From Paenibacillus roseus (lineage in GTDB: Bacteria > Bacillota > Bacilli > Paenibacillales > Paenibacillaceae), in assembly GCF_016424485.1 (NCBI RefSeq), contig NZ_JAELUP010000007.1, positions 1 through 64,000 on the forward strand: DNA of 64,000 nucleotides. The letters are read 5' to 3'. The notes beneath the pieces were generated by a model that ran no database searches, had not been told where the DNA came from, and worked only from the letters and a program-made list of their open reading frames with translations. Shown piece by piece: positions 55,255 to 64,000 of this stretch (positions are counted from its first letter, which is position 1; the number at the start of each line of letters is the position of its first letter). Made by a program: the position numbers and the translations under genes.

Positions 55255-56976
55255 TTGAAAAGCTTACATTTGCGCATTATGCTCATATTTTCTATTTTAA
55301 TTGTCATTTCCGGCAGTGTGCTGGGCTACAGTATCTATACGTCATCCAAGCGGCTGATCACCCAGTCCATCGAAGAGCAGGCACGGAGCATAGCCGAGTA
55401 TGCTGTCGGTCAGATTAATATTGCGCAATACATGAAAATAACCCCGGAAACAGGGGAAACGCCCTATTACACCGAGCTGCGGCTCAAATTCAATGAACTG
55501 AGGGAAGCCAACAATCTCAAATTTTTGTACACCATGGCCTCCAGAGGGGAAGGGGAGCAGCAGCAATATTATTATGTGGTGGATGGTCAGCCGCTGGATG
55601 ACCCGGAGGGCGTCACCTCGCAGCTTGGGCAGGTTGAGACGACGTACAATTCTTATTTGATCAAGGCGTTTAGCGACCGTCAAAGCAGTGTGGGGGGACT
55701 TACCAGGGATAACGCGTATGGCTCACTCATTACCGCCTTTATCCCGATTTTTGCTCCAGACGGCGGGTTTGTTGGGGTGCTCGGCGCGGATTTTGACGCG
55801 TCCAGCGTATTCAAGCAGTTGCAGATCAACCAGCGCAACATGCTCATCTTGGCGGCAGGGATTTTACTGGGGGCCATCGTCGCCAGTTATTTCTTAGCAA
55901 GAATGATTGTTTCTCCTGTACTCAGGCTGACCCGGAATATGAATGCGATTGAGCAGGGGGATTTAACTGCTGCGATTGAGGTGAGAGGAAGAGATGAAAT
56001 TAGCCGTCTGACGCTGGCATTCCGGTCTATGGTGGAAGTGTTGCGGACTATGATTGAGGCGATGCGCGGCGGCTCAGGCAAGCTGCGGCAATCTGTACTG
56101 GAGCTTGCACACAGCGCGGAAACGACCAATGCCTCCAGTGAACAGATTACCTTGAATCTGAAGGAAGCAGCGGCTAATGCCGAAGCGCAGGCAAAATACA
56201 GCAGCGAGACGGCGCGCGCAATCGGGGAGGTCGGCAGCGGAATGGAGCGAATTGCCGATACGCTGGCCAATATTGCCGATGCTTCCCGGGAGACCGCGGA
56301 GACCTCCCGTACCGGAAACAGTCTCATCCAGGAGGCCGTCAACAAGATGGAGGCGATTGGCCGCTCTGCGCAGGTTGCCTCCAGTGACATGGAGCGGCTG
56401 GCGGCACGAACTCACGAAGTGGGCGAAATCGTCGGCGTTATTCGGGAAATCGCGGGCCAGACGAGTCTCCTTGCACTGAACGCTTCCATTGAAGCGGCAA
56501 GGGCGGGCGAGCATGGACAGGGCTTTACGGTTGTAGCAAGCCAGGTACGCAAGCTGGCTGTTCAATCAGAGGGAGCAGCAAGCCGGATAAGTGAGCTGAT
56601 TCTTGCCATGACTGAGGATACAGCGCGAGCAGTTGGCGGCGTGCGGGAAGAAACCGTACAAATTGAGGACGGCTTGTCCGCTGTGCAAAAGGCGGGGGGA
56701 GCATTCAGTCATATTTTGGATAAGGTGGAACAGGTAGCTGAAGAAATTCAGGATCTTTCTGCTGTATCTGAGGAAGTATCCGCGGGGACCGAACAGGTTG
56801 TCGCATCGGCCGCAGAGATGGAGAGTTTGTCCAGCCACACCTCCAACTATTTCAACGGCATTGCTGATGCAGCCGTGAAGCAACTTGCCGCCGTGAAGCA
56901 GATGAAGACGTCAACAGAACGGCTGGAGGAAATGTCCGCAGAACTGGAGCAATTGGCAAAGCAATTCAAGCTCTAA
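55255..56976 (+). CDS. Methyl-accepting chemotaxis protein with extracellular sensor
   Basis: 573 residues, TTG start. TM1 about 7-27, an extracellular Cache-like domain about 30-195 (SLITAFIPIFAPDGGFVGVLGADFD is the typical end), TM2 about 199-220, HAMP, then a signalling domain with tip [26 protein letters not shown] near 400-425. Binds a small ligand and signals to CheA; no che genes are nearby. The ligand is unknown. Confidence 0.94.
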   Translation: MKSLHLRIMLIFSILIVISGSVLGYSIYTSSKRLITQSIEEQARSIAEYAVGQINIAQYMKITPETGETPYYTELRLKFNELREANNLKFLYTMASRGEGEQQQYYYVVDGQPLDDPEGVTSQLGQVETTYNSYLIKAFSDRQSSVGGLTRDNAYGSLITAFIPIFAPDGGFVGVLGADFDASSVFKQLQINQRNMLILAAGILLGAIVASYFLARMIVSPVLRLTRNMNAIEQGDLTAAIEVRGRDEISRLTLAFRSMVEVLRTMIEAMRGGSGKLRQSVLELAHSAETTNASSEQITLNLKEAAANAEAQAKYSSETARAIGEVGSGMERIADTLANIADASRETAETSRTGNSLIQEAVNKMEAIGRSAQVASSDMERLAARTHEVGEIVGVIREIAGQTSLLALNASIEAARAGEHGQGFTVVASQVRKLAVQSEGAASRISELILAMTEDTARAVGGVREETVQIEDGLSAVQKAGGAFSHILDKVEQVAEEIQDLSAVSEEVSAGTEQVVASAAEMESLSSHTSNYFNGIADAAVKQLAAVKQMKTSTERLEEMSAELEQLAKQFKL

Positions 56977-57025
56977 TGAACTGGGGCTTCGCAAGAACAT
57001 AAGGCAATCAAGCTAAAGCTAACTA

Positions 57026-57073
57026 AAGCCGGCAGAATCGTGAACTTCATTGTTCATCTCTGCCGGCTTGTTC
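57026..57073. terminator. Bidirectional terminator between chemoreceptor and HD-GYP genes
   Basis: 11-bp outer stem (57026-57036 with 57059-57069) and inner TGAAC/GTTCA pairing, lying between converging genes. Confidence 0.8.
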
Positions 57074-57079
57074 GTTTTA

Positions 57080-58063
57080 TCATTGCTGATCTATAATCGC
57101 GAGGAAAGAAGTGATGATCTCCGGGTCAAAGGATTTGTCCTTCTGCTCCATGAGGTAAGCGAGCGCTTGCTCCCGTTGCCAGGTTTCCTTATACGGCCTG
57201 CGCGAGGTCAAGGCGTCGAACACATCCACCACACTGACGATTCGCGCCTCAAGTGGAATTTCCGCTCCCTGGAGCTGCTGCGGATAGCCGGTCCCGTCCC
57301 ATTTTTCATGATGATGAAAAATAATATTCCGCGCGATGGACATTTCGTTCTTAAAAAAGGAGTCGTTTAATTCGGAATTGATTTTCTCCAAAATATCTAC
57401 CCCGATCAGAGGGTGCATCTCAACAATCTGCCGTTCATATACAGTCAGCGCGCCGGGTTTGTACAAAATTCCCTCGGGCACCCCTGACTTGCCGATATCG
57501 TGCAAAATGCTGGCGTTGACAATGCTCTGCATATGTTCGTGATCAAGCCCGAGCGAGAGCCGGCTGTTATGGGCATAAATGAGTTGCCGGGTCAGTTGTT
57601 GTACTCTCGTCAAATGTTCCTCAATTGCCGGGTCCCGGATTTCACAGGAGATGGCGAGTACTTTGAGCAGTACGCCCTGAATGCCGCTGCGCCGCTCTTC
57701 GGCTAAATAAATCCCTTCCGGGAGGTGCTCCAGCTCGCGGAATACGCCGATGTAATACCATTTTCCCTCTACCTGGTAGGGAGTGATCGTAATCGAGGAG
57801 TGCCATAATTGGCCGGTGTTTTTTTTGTTAATGAATACACCGGACCAGCCCTGTTTGCGGTTCAAGGCGTCGTGCATGCCGCTGTAAGTGGAAGAATTGG
57901 TGAATTGGGTTTTTAGAATACTGGCACGGGCACCGAGAATATGCTGTCGTTCAAACCCGGTGATCTGCTCATAGGCTGCATTGACATCCATAATATGGTG
58001 GCGCTCATCTGTAATGATGACGGCATCTGTCAAGGCTAAAAAAGCATGCAATGTTTCATTCAT
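57080..58063 (-). CDS. PAS domain-HD-GYP protein, probable cyclic di-GMP phosphodiesterase
   Basis: 327 residues. PAS domain about 8-115 (TDAVIITDERHHIMDVNAAYEQITGF), then an HD-GYP domain with HDIGKSGVPEGIL near 190, HHHEKWDGTGYP near 251 and VDVFDALTSRRPYK near 280. HD-GYP enzymes hydrolyse cyclic di-GMP and control motility and biofilm. No membrane span is seen, so it is cytoplasmic. It closes a group of signalling genes. Confidence 0.93.
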   Translation of the reverse strand: MNETLHAFLALTDAVIITDERHHIMDVNAAYEQITGFERQHILGARASILKTQFTNSSTYSGMHDALNRKQGWSGVFINKKNTGQLWHSSITITPYQVEGKWYYIGVFRELEHLPEGIYLAEERRSGIQGVLLKVLAISCEIRDPAIEEHLTRVQQLTRQLIYAHNSRLSLGLDHEHMQSIVNASILHDIGKSGVPEGILYKPGALTVYERQIVEMHPLIGVDILEKINSELNDSFFKNEMSIARNIIFHHHEKWDGTGYPQQLQGAEIPLEARIVSVVDVFDALTSRRPYKETWQREQALAYLMEQKDKSFDPEIITSFLAIIDQQ

Positions 58064-58221
58064 GAAATAAACTCCCCGCCTTGATTAAATATCTGTATAA
58101 ATTATAGGCTAAGTATCAGGCGCCCAGCAACAGGTGTAATGGAAATAAATTGCTAATCGCATAATGGCATAGCCAGGGCAGGGAAAGGTACGTGGAGGCG
58201 CGGGGGAGGGGGCAAGTGCTG

Positions 58222-58728
58222 TTACTGCTTTTTCTGAACGGCGGCAGACTTGTAGTAGAGAGAGGAACGATTGAGCTTAAGCAGATCGGTCTGCACATTC
58301 AGCGGCAGGTCACGACAATGGTAGTCGACCCAATGGGAACGTTCCTTGCGCGAGGTGTTGGCTGCCAATGTTGTTTTGAGCCAGTCCAGATGAGCGGATT
58401 TCTTGTCCAGGGCGGACTGTGTTCCTGCAAGCTGCTGCTGGAGCTGATTTTGTTTCTCCTTGAGCTGTTCCTGACCGTGCAGCAGTTTGCCGATAAAGGC
58501 TGCCGCTTGCTGCTCCCAGCGGGCAATCCGCTCTACAGAAATGCCTAGCTCTTGCGCATATTGGACGACTGTCTTTTTATTTTGCCAAATATCCAAATAC
58601 ACGTTCAGTTTCTCTTCCGGTGTGTACCATGTTTTTTCCGTCGCAAGGGTTGTTTCTGGCGTACGCGACGGTGCCAGCGTTTGTATAGAATACGTGATCA
58701 TTTGAAGCAGCTCCTCTCCCTGGTTCAA
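58222..58728 (-). pseudogene. IS3-like transposase remnant (OrfA plus start of OrfB)
   Basis: 168 residues. The first half is a helix-turn-helix and coiled-coil protein (VQYAQELGISVERIARWEQ). The end reads LDWLKTTL and VQTDLLKLNRSSLYYKS, which is how the OrfB transposase of IS3 elements begins. The frame then stops and no DDE catalytic domain follows, so it cannot transpose by itself. It is either a truncated insertion or a domesticated DNA-binding protein. No terminal inverted repeats were found by eye. Confidence 0.65.
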
Positions 58729-60676
<1,948 letters not shown>

Positions 60677-60696
60677 GGATTTAAAGGAGAAGTTAT

Positions 60697-61176
60697 ATGT
60701 TTTCCAAAGCGAGCTATTCCGGAACGAGGGAAGAGAATTACGAGCTGTTGTTAAAGCAGCTTCAGCATCTGATAGAGGACGAACCGAGTCCAACTGCCAA
60801 TTTGGCGAACGCCGCGGCCTTGCTGAATCAGTTTCTGGAAGACATCAATTGGGTCGGCTTTTACGTGCTGGAGGGTGAAGAATTGGTACTGGGGCCGTTC
60901 CAGGGACTTCCTGCCTGCACCCGGATTGCTTCCGGCAAAGGTGTGTGCGGTACGGCAGTAGCCAAGGAGGAGGCACAGCTTGTTCCGAATGTACACCAAT
61001 TTCCCGGTCATATTGCCTGTGACGGGGCTACCAATTCAGAGTTGGTCATCCCGCTGCGCAAGGACGGCAGAACGATTGGCGTGCTGGATATCGACAGTCC
61101 CTCGTTTGAGCGCTTCGACCAGATTGATCTCGACTATTTGACACAGTTTAATGAAGTTCTTGGCTCTTATGTGTAG
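60697..61176 (+). CDS. msrC: Free methionine-(R)-sulfoxide reductase (GAF domain)
   Basis: 159 residues. The GAF fold carries three cysteines at the family positions: LPACTRI, GVCGTA and IACDGAT (about 70, 80 and 110), with WVGFY and VLDIDSP. It reduces free methionine-R-sulfoxide. Homologues are YtsP of Bacillus and MsrC of E. coli. Cotranscription with metY fits a role in methionine salvage. Confidence 0.93.
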   Translation: MFSKASYSGTREENYELLLKQLQHLIEDEPSPTANLANAAALLNQFLEDINWVGFYVLEGEELVLGPFQGLPACTRIASGKGVCGTAVAKEEAQLVPNVHQFPGHIACDGATNSELVIPLRKDGRTIGVLDIDSPSFERFDQIDLDYLTQFNEVLGSYV

Positions 61177-61211
61177 GAACTTTAACCTATAAATTGGACT
61201 GTATAGCCCGC

Positions 61212-61248
61212 AAAGCTCCCGCCTCAACATGTGTGAGGGGGAGCTTTT
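61212..61248 (+). terminator. Terminator after metY-msrC
   Basis: AAAGCTCCC...CCTCA pairs with TGAGGGGGAGCTTT (61234-61247), with a T-run after; the loop is about 7 bases. Confidence 0.85.
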
Positions 61249-61265
61249 TAGTTATTGTCCTATAC

Positions 61266-61769
61266 TCAAAGCTGTTTGCCTAATATAACAAGATCGCGCT
61301 TGACGCCATCCAGTTCGGCGACCTCAGGGAAGTGCCCGTATTGGGTAAACCCGTATTTACGAAGCAGGGCGAGGCTCGGTTCATTATGCCCGAACACAAA
61401 GCCAAGCAAGTTGCGGATGCCGAGCTGCGGACATTCCTGCATAACATGTTCCAGCAGCACCTTGCCGACGCCTGTCCGGCGTGCAGTTTCAGCGACATAA
61501 ATACTGAACTCCGCCGTAGCGGCATAAGCAGGACGACCGTAGAAAGCGCTGAGGCTTGCCCAGGCGATCAGCTTCCCATTTCTGATTGCGACCCAGATAG
61601 GATGCTTGTCCGGGGTATGGTTCCTGAACCAGTCGCGACGGCTTTCTACAGTTACAGGTTCCAAATCTGCTGTGACATAACGTGACGGAATCGTAGAGTT
61701 ATAGATGAAGACAATTTCGGGCAAGTCTGCTTCTGTCGCATATCTGATAGTAAATTCAGTGGCGCTCAT
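61266..61769 (-). CDS. GNAT acetyltransferase, phosphinothricin acetyltransferase-like
   Basis: 167 residues: [17 protein letters not shown], the insertion [19 protein letters not shown], acetyl-CoA loop [12 protein letters not shown] near 99 and [16 protein letters not shown] near 131. These mark the PAT/YncA group that acetylates phosphinothricin or methionine sulfoximine-like compounds. The real substrate is unknown. Confidence 0.9.
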   Translation of the reverse strand: MSATEFTIRYATEADLPEIVFIYNSTIPSRYVTADLEPVTVESRRDWFRNHTPDKHPIWVAIRNGKLIAWASLSAFYGRPAYAATAEFSIYVAETARRTGVGKVLLEHVMQECPQLGIRNLLGFVFGHNEPSLALLRKYGFTQYGHFPEVAELDGVKRDLVILGKQL

Positions 61770-61992
61770 TACGGTTCGCTCCTTATCCGGCAGAGGATTT
61801 CCCTGGCCTACTGCCGATCATCTTGTCCACTATTTTAACATGAACAAGCGGCTGTTGCTTGCCGGAAAAAATAGAAACCGTAACGAACACCGCCAAGCCG
61901 ACCCCCAGAGAAAAGCTGTACGCAAGCTGGTTGGTCTGGAGGTCAACATGCTGACAGGCGGAAATGAGCGCACCGCGTGAAGTCGTATAAGT

Positions 61993-62349
61993 CTACAGTT
62001 CGGTCAGTCCTTCGAGCAAGGGAGCGGCGTCATCCCGGTTCAGGGGAGGCAATGCGACAATAGTCAGCGGCGCTTCTTCTCCCTGACTGAGCTGGCTGTC
62101 CCGGACGGATAGATAGCCTTGATCCGCAAGATTTGTTACCTGCTGTGCAGAGCCTATCAATACTACCTTGCGCTGTCCGGTTTCAAGCCAGGAACGGAAT
62201 GCTTCCTGTTCCTTGCCGTTCAGCAAGTAATGCAGCGTCAGTGTTGTGGCGGCGTGGGCGACCTGAACGGCGGCCGTGCCAGGGGGCAGCTTCAAGTCGC
62301 CGTTAATAATGTAATATTGAATCCATTCCGCCTGTCTGGTTTCTGTCAT
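61993..62349 (-). CDS. PTH2-family (peptidyl-tRNA hydrolase 2-like) protein
   Basis: 118 residues. LPPGTAAVQVAHAATTL near 21-37 corresponds to the conserved Lys/Gly-x-x-AxQ-x-AHA segment of PTH2; QRKVVLIGSAQQVTNLADQG follows as in the family. Archaeal and eukaryotic Pth2 release peptides from tRNA. Bacterial copies are less studied, and here the usual basic residue of that motif is not obvious, so activity is uncertain. Confidence 0.75.
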   Translation of the reverse strand: MTETRQAEWIQYYIINGDLKLPPGTAAVQVAHAATTLTLHYLLNGKEQEAFRSWLETGQRKVVLIGSAQQVTNLADQGYLSVRDSQLSQGEEAPLTIVALPPLNRDDAAPLLEGLTEL

Positions 62350-62532
62350 AGGTTCATAATCTCCTTTTGTAACAAAATATAAACTGCTATGTTATATATG
62401 TATCAATCGGGGATTGTGTTTATGTCAGTTTACTCTGCCAGAGATCATTTTTCCTACTCTAAGGTTATCGCATGCGCTGTAACCCAAAAATATAAATTTT
62501 TCACAAATGATTGACATTATTCAAAAAAAAGG

Positions 62533-62561
62533 TTGAACATTTAAATGATCGGTGTTAGTAT
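62533..62561 (+). promoter_or_regulatory. Candidate promoter of the amidohydrolase gene
   Basis: TTGAAC (62533-62538), 17-base spacer, TAGTAT (62556-62561); start near 62568. Confidence 0.5.
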
Positions 62562-62612
62562 TCTAATCATACAATTCCGCTTGGAATAATATACTAATCT
62601 ACCGGATAACCG

Positions 62613-62646
62613 GAGACTTCCACTTTCATGTGAGAAGTCTTTTTTC
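62613..62646 (+). terminator. Hairpin with T-run in the amidohydrolase leader (attenuator candidate)
   Basis: AGACTTC-CAC pairs with GTG-AGAAGTCT around TTTCAT, followed by six T. It lies between the candidate promoter and the gene, so it would stop most transcripts unless opened. A smaller hairpin ATTCC/GGAAT (62574-62587) and CCGG-ATAA-CCGG precede it. Confidence 0.65.
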
Positions 62647-62734
62647 TTTAGCGGACCAGTTGCCGGGAACATGAAGGTGCGGACGTCAAGTCAGAATTTT
62701 TGGGTGGGAACGGACATGAGAGGAGAGAAAGCCT

Positions 62735-63688
62735 ATGTTTCGCAGTCCATTTCGCGTGTTTGACATTCATGGACATCTGCCATATCGGCTTGTACTCGGT
62801 GGCAAAAACAGGCATGAGCAAATTAGCCGCTATGGGGCCGAGCGCAGCGAGCGGATGCGGCTGACGTGGGATTTTCCGGAGCCTGCCGCAGAGAATCAGC
62901 ACAATGAGACGATCCCGCTCATTGACCGCTGGGTGCAGGAGCTGGACAAATACAATATTGCCGGACTCAATTTTTTGACGGCGCTGGACAACGACAATAT
63001 GGCGGATCAGATATCTCGCCATCCTGATCGCTTCACCGGTTTTGCGTATCATTCGATTGAGGATGAAGGAGCGGCAGATGAACTGAAGCGGGCAGCGGAT
63101 GAGCTGGGGCTCAAAGGCTACAAGCTGTTCGGTCCACTGACAGGCATCCCGTTCGATGATCCGTCACTTGATCCGGTATGGAAGGTGCTTGCCGAGCGCA
63201 AGCTGCCCGTACTCATTCATTTCGGACTGCTCGGACATGCGGGCGGCATTGTTCATCACCCCAATATCAGTCCGCTGGCAATCTTCAACACGGCAAGGGA
63301 ATACCCGGATATTCCGTTCATCATTCCGCATTTTGGCGCGGGTTACTTCCAGGAACTGCTCCATCTGTGCTGGAGCTGCCCGAACATCTACATCGATACC
63401 TCCGGCTCCAATCAGTGGGTGCGCTGGATGCCTTACGAGCTGACGCTGGAGACGCTTTTTCGCAAAACGTATGAGCTGATTGGACCAGAACGGATTCTAT
63501 TCGGCACCGATTCCCTCGGCTTCCCCAGAGGCTTTCCGTATCGGTATTTGCAGGATCAGGTCCGCGTCTGCCGGGATTTGCGTTTTGGCGAATCCGATAT
63601 TGAAAATATTTTTGGCAACAATGCCCGCCGACTGCTCGGTTTGAACACACTGCACAGCAGCACACAGACATCCGATACGGGCGGTTAG
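62735..63688 (+). CDS. Metal-dependent amidohydrolase (amidohydrolase_2 type)
   Basis: 317 residues. N-terminal HxH motif in FDIHGHLP; a barrel His in LIHFGLLGHAGG near 168 and IPHFGAGY near 205; the catalytic Asp in FGTDSLGFPRG near 262. The family hydrolyses or decarboxylates cyclic amides and aromatic acids. GAGAGGAGAG lies upstream of ATG. Substrate unknown; the following gene encodes a solute-binding lipoprotein. Confidence 0.9.
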   Translation: MFRSPFRVFDIHGHLPYRLVLGGKNRHEQISRYGAERSERMRLTWDFPEPAAENQHNETIPLIDRWVQELDKYNIAGLNFLTALDNDNMADQISRHPDRFTGFAYHSIEDEGAADELKRAADELGLKGYKLFGPLTGIPFDDPSLDPVWKVLAERKLPVLIHFGLLGHAGGIVHHPNISPLAIFNTAREYPDIPFIIPHFGAGYFQELLHLCWSCPNIYIDTSGSNQWVRWMPYELTLETLFRKTYELIGPERILFGTDSLGFPRGFPYRYLQDQVRVCRDLRFGESDIENIFGNNARRLLGLNTLHSSTQTSDTGG

Positions 63689-63759
63689 CTGCATTCTGCT
63701 TCTTGGTGTAACCGACAAATAGAGATTATAAAAAGGATAGGGACAGGGAGAGGGTTCGG

Positions 63760-64000
63760 ATGAAAAAGAGATCATTTTATACCTTGTGGGCAACTTTGCT
63801 GCTTGGAACTGTGATGCTTGCGGGCTGCGCAGGGGCAAATGGCGGGAATAAAACTGACAGCAGCGGACCGGCCAAAACATCGAGTTATGAAAAAAGCAAC
63901 ACGACTGTCTCAGCAGAACAGCCGAAGGAGGTTACGATTGAATACTGGCAGTATGAATTTCCGGCAAAGGTGGAGTTAATTAACGAGTTGATCAAGCAAT
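63760..64000 (+). CDS. Extracellular solute-binding lipoprotein, 3'-truncated by the window
   Basis: 80 residues are visible. Basic start KKRSF, hydrophobic core and lipobox MLAGCAG (Cys about 24), then a Gly/Asn/Ser linker and VTIEYWQYEFPAK, the usual beginning of a family 1 sugar-binding protein. GGGAGAGGG precedes ATG by five bases. Probably the binding subunit of an ABC importer continuing beyond the window. Confidence 0.9.
   Translation, partial: MKKRSFYTLWATLLLGTVMLAGCAGANGGNKTDSSGPAKTSSYEKSNTTVSAEQPKEVTIEYWQYEFPAKVELINELIKQ

Noticed and set aside
61705..61980. 91-codon plus-strand frame next to the PAT-like gene
   Set aside because: It begins inside the opposite-strand GNAT gene and has no convincing start site or motif.

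Overview
The window reads as chromosome of a spore-forming Bacillota of the Paenibacillus type (inference). The grounds are moderate GC, strong GGAGG-type ribosome binding sites with frequent GTG/TTG starts, a T-box leader, SLH-domain surface proteins, YesM/YesN two-component pairs beside sugar ABC transporters, and a large NRPS/PKS locus. No rRNA, tRNA or CRISPR array was recognised.

Bases 1-19,980 hold the 3' part of a hybrid NRPS-PKS cluster, all on the plus strand. In order: a partial NRPS ((A)-PCP-C-A-PCP-C-A-PCP), a type I PKS module (KS-AT-degenerate KR-ACP), a GNAT, a terminating NRPS module (C-A-PCP-TE), a small fatty-acid-hydroxylase-like membrane protein, a luciferase-like monooxygenase, an MFS exporter and a PksB/BaeB-like metallo-hydrolase. 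A strong terminator closes the cluster. The second adenylation domain lacks the usual substrate-binding Asp and has an altered A8 core. The PKS ketoreductase region has no cofactor or catalytic motif, so the malonate-derived unit should stay a beta-ketone just before the last amino acid.

Bases 20,000-32,600 are mixed housekeeping and accessory genes: rpiA, two small conserved genes, an AT-rich islet with a GIY-YIG/DUF4357 protein and a decayed gene, and a DAHP synthase/chorismate mutase behind a T-box. Then come a small secreted protein with an OmpR-type two-component system, an aldo-keto reductase, two SDRs, an ABM monooxygenase, an AraC regulator and a 47-residue membrane microprotein.

Bases 32,900-42,540 form a carbohydrate uptake and utilisation locus: YesM-type kinase, YesN-type regulator, two ABC permeases, a solute-binding lipoprotein and a GH31 glycosidase. 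Three promoters here share an 11-bp direct repeat with 21-bp spacing at identical distances from the -10 box, a good candidate operator for the YesN-type regulator.

Bases 42,560-58,730 hold a 1,985-residue SLH protein with an extended alpha-helical repeat region, then a sensory group: a 7TMR-DISM histidine kinase, an OmpR regulator, two chemoreceptors and a PAS/HD-GYP protein. Among them is an FNT transporter-lactate dehydrogenase operon behind two Fnr/Rex-like palindromes, one centred at -41.5. An IS3-like transposase remnant follows.

Bases 59,380-64,000 hold metY and msrC (methionine metabolism), a GNAT, a PTH2-like protein, an amidohydrolase behind a structured leader, and the start of another solute-binding lipoprotein cut by the window end.
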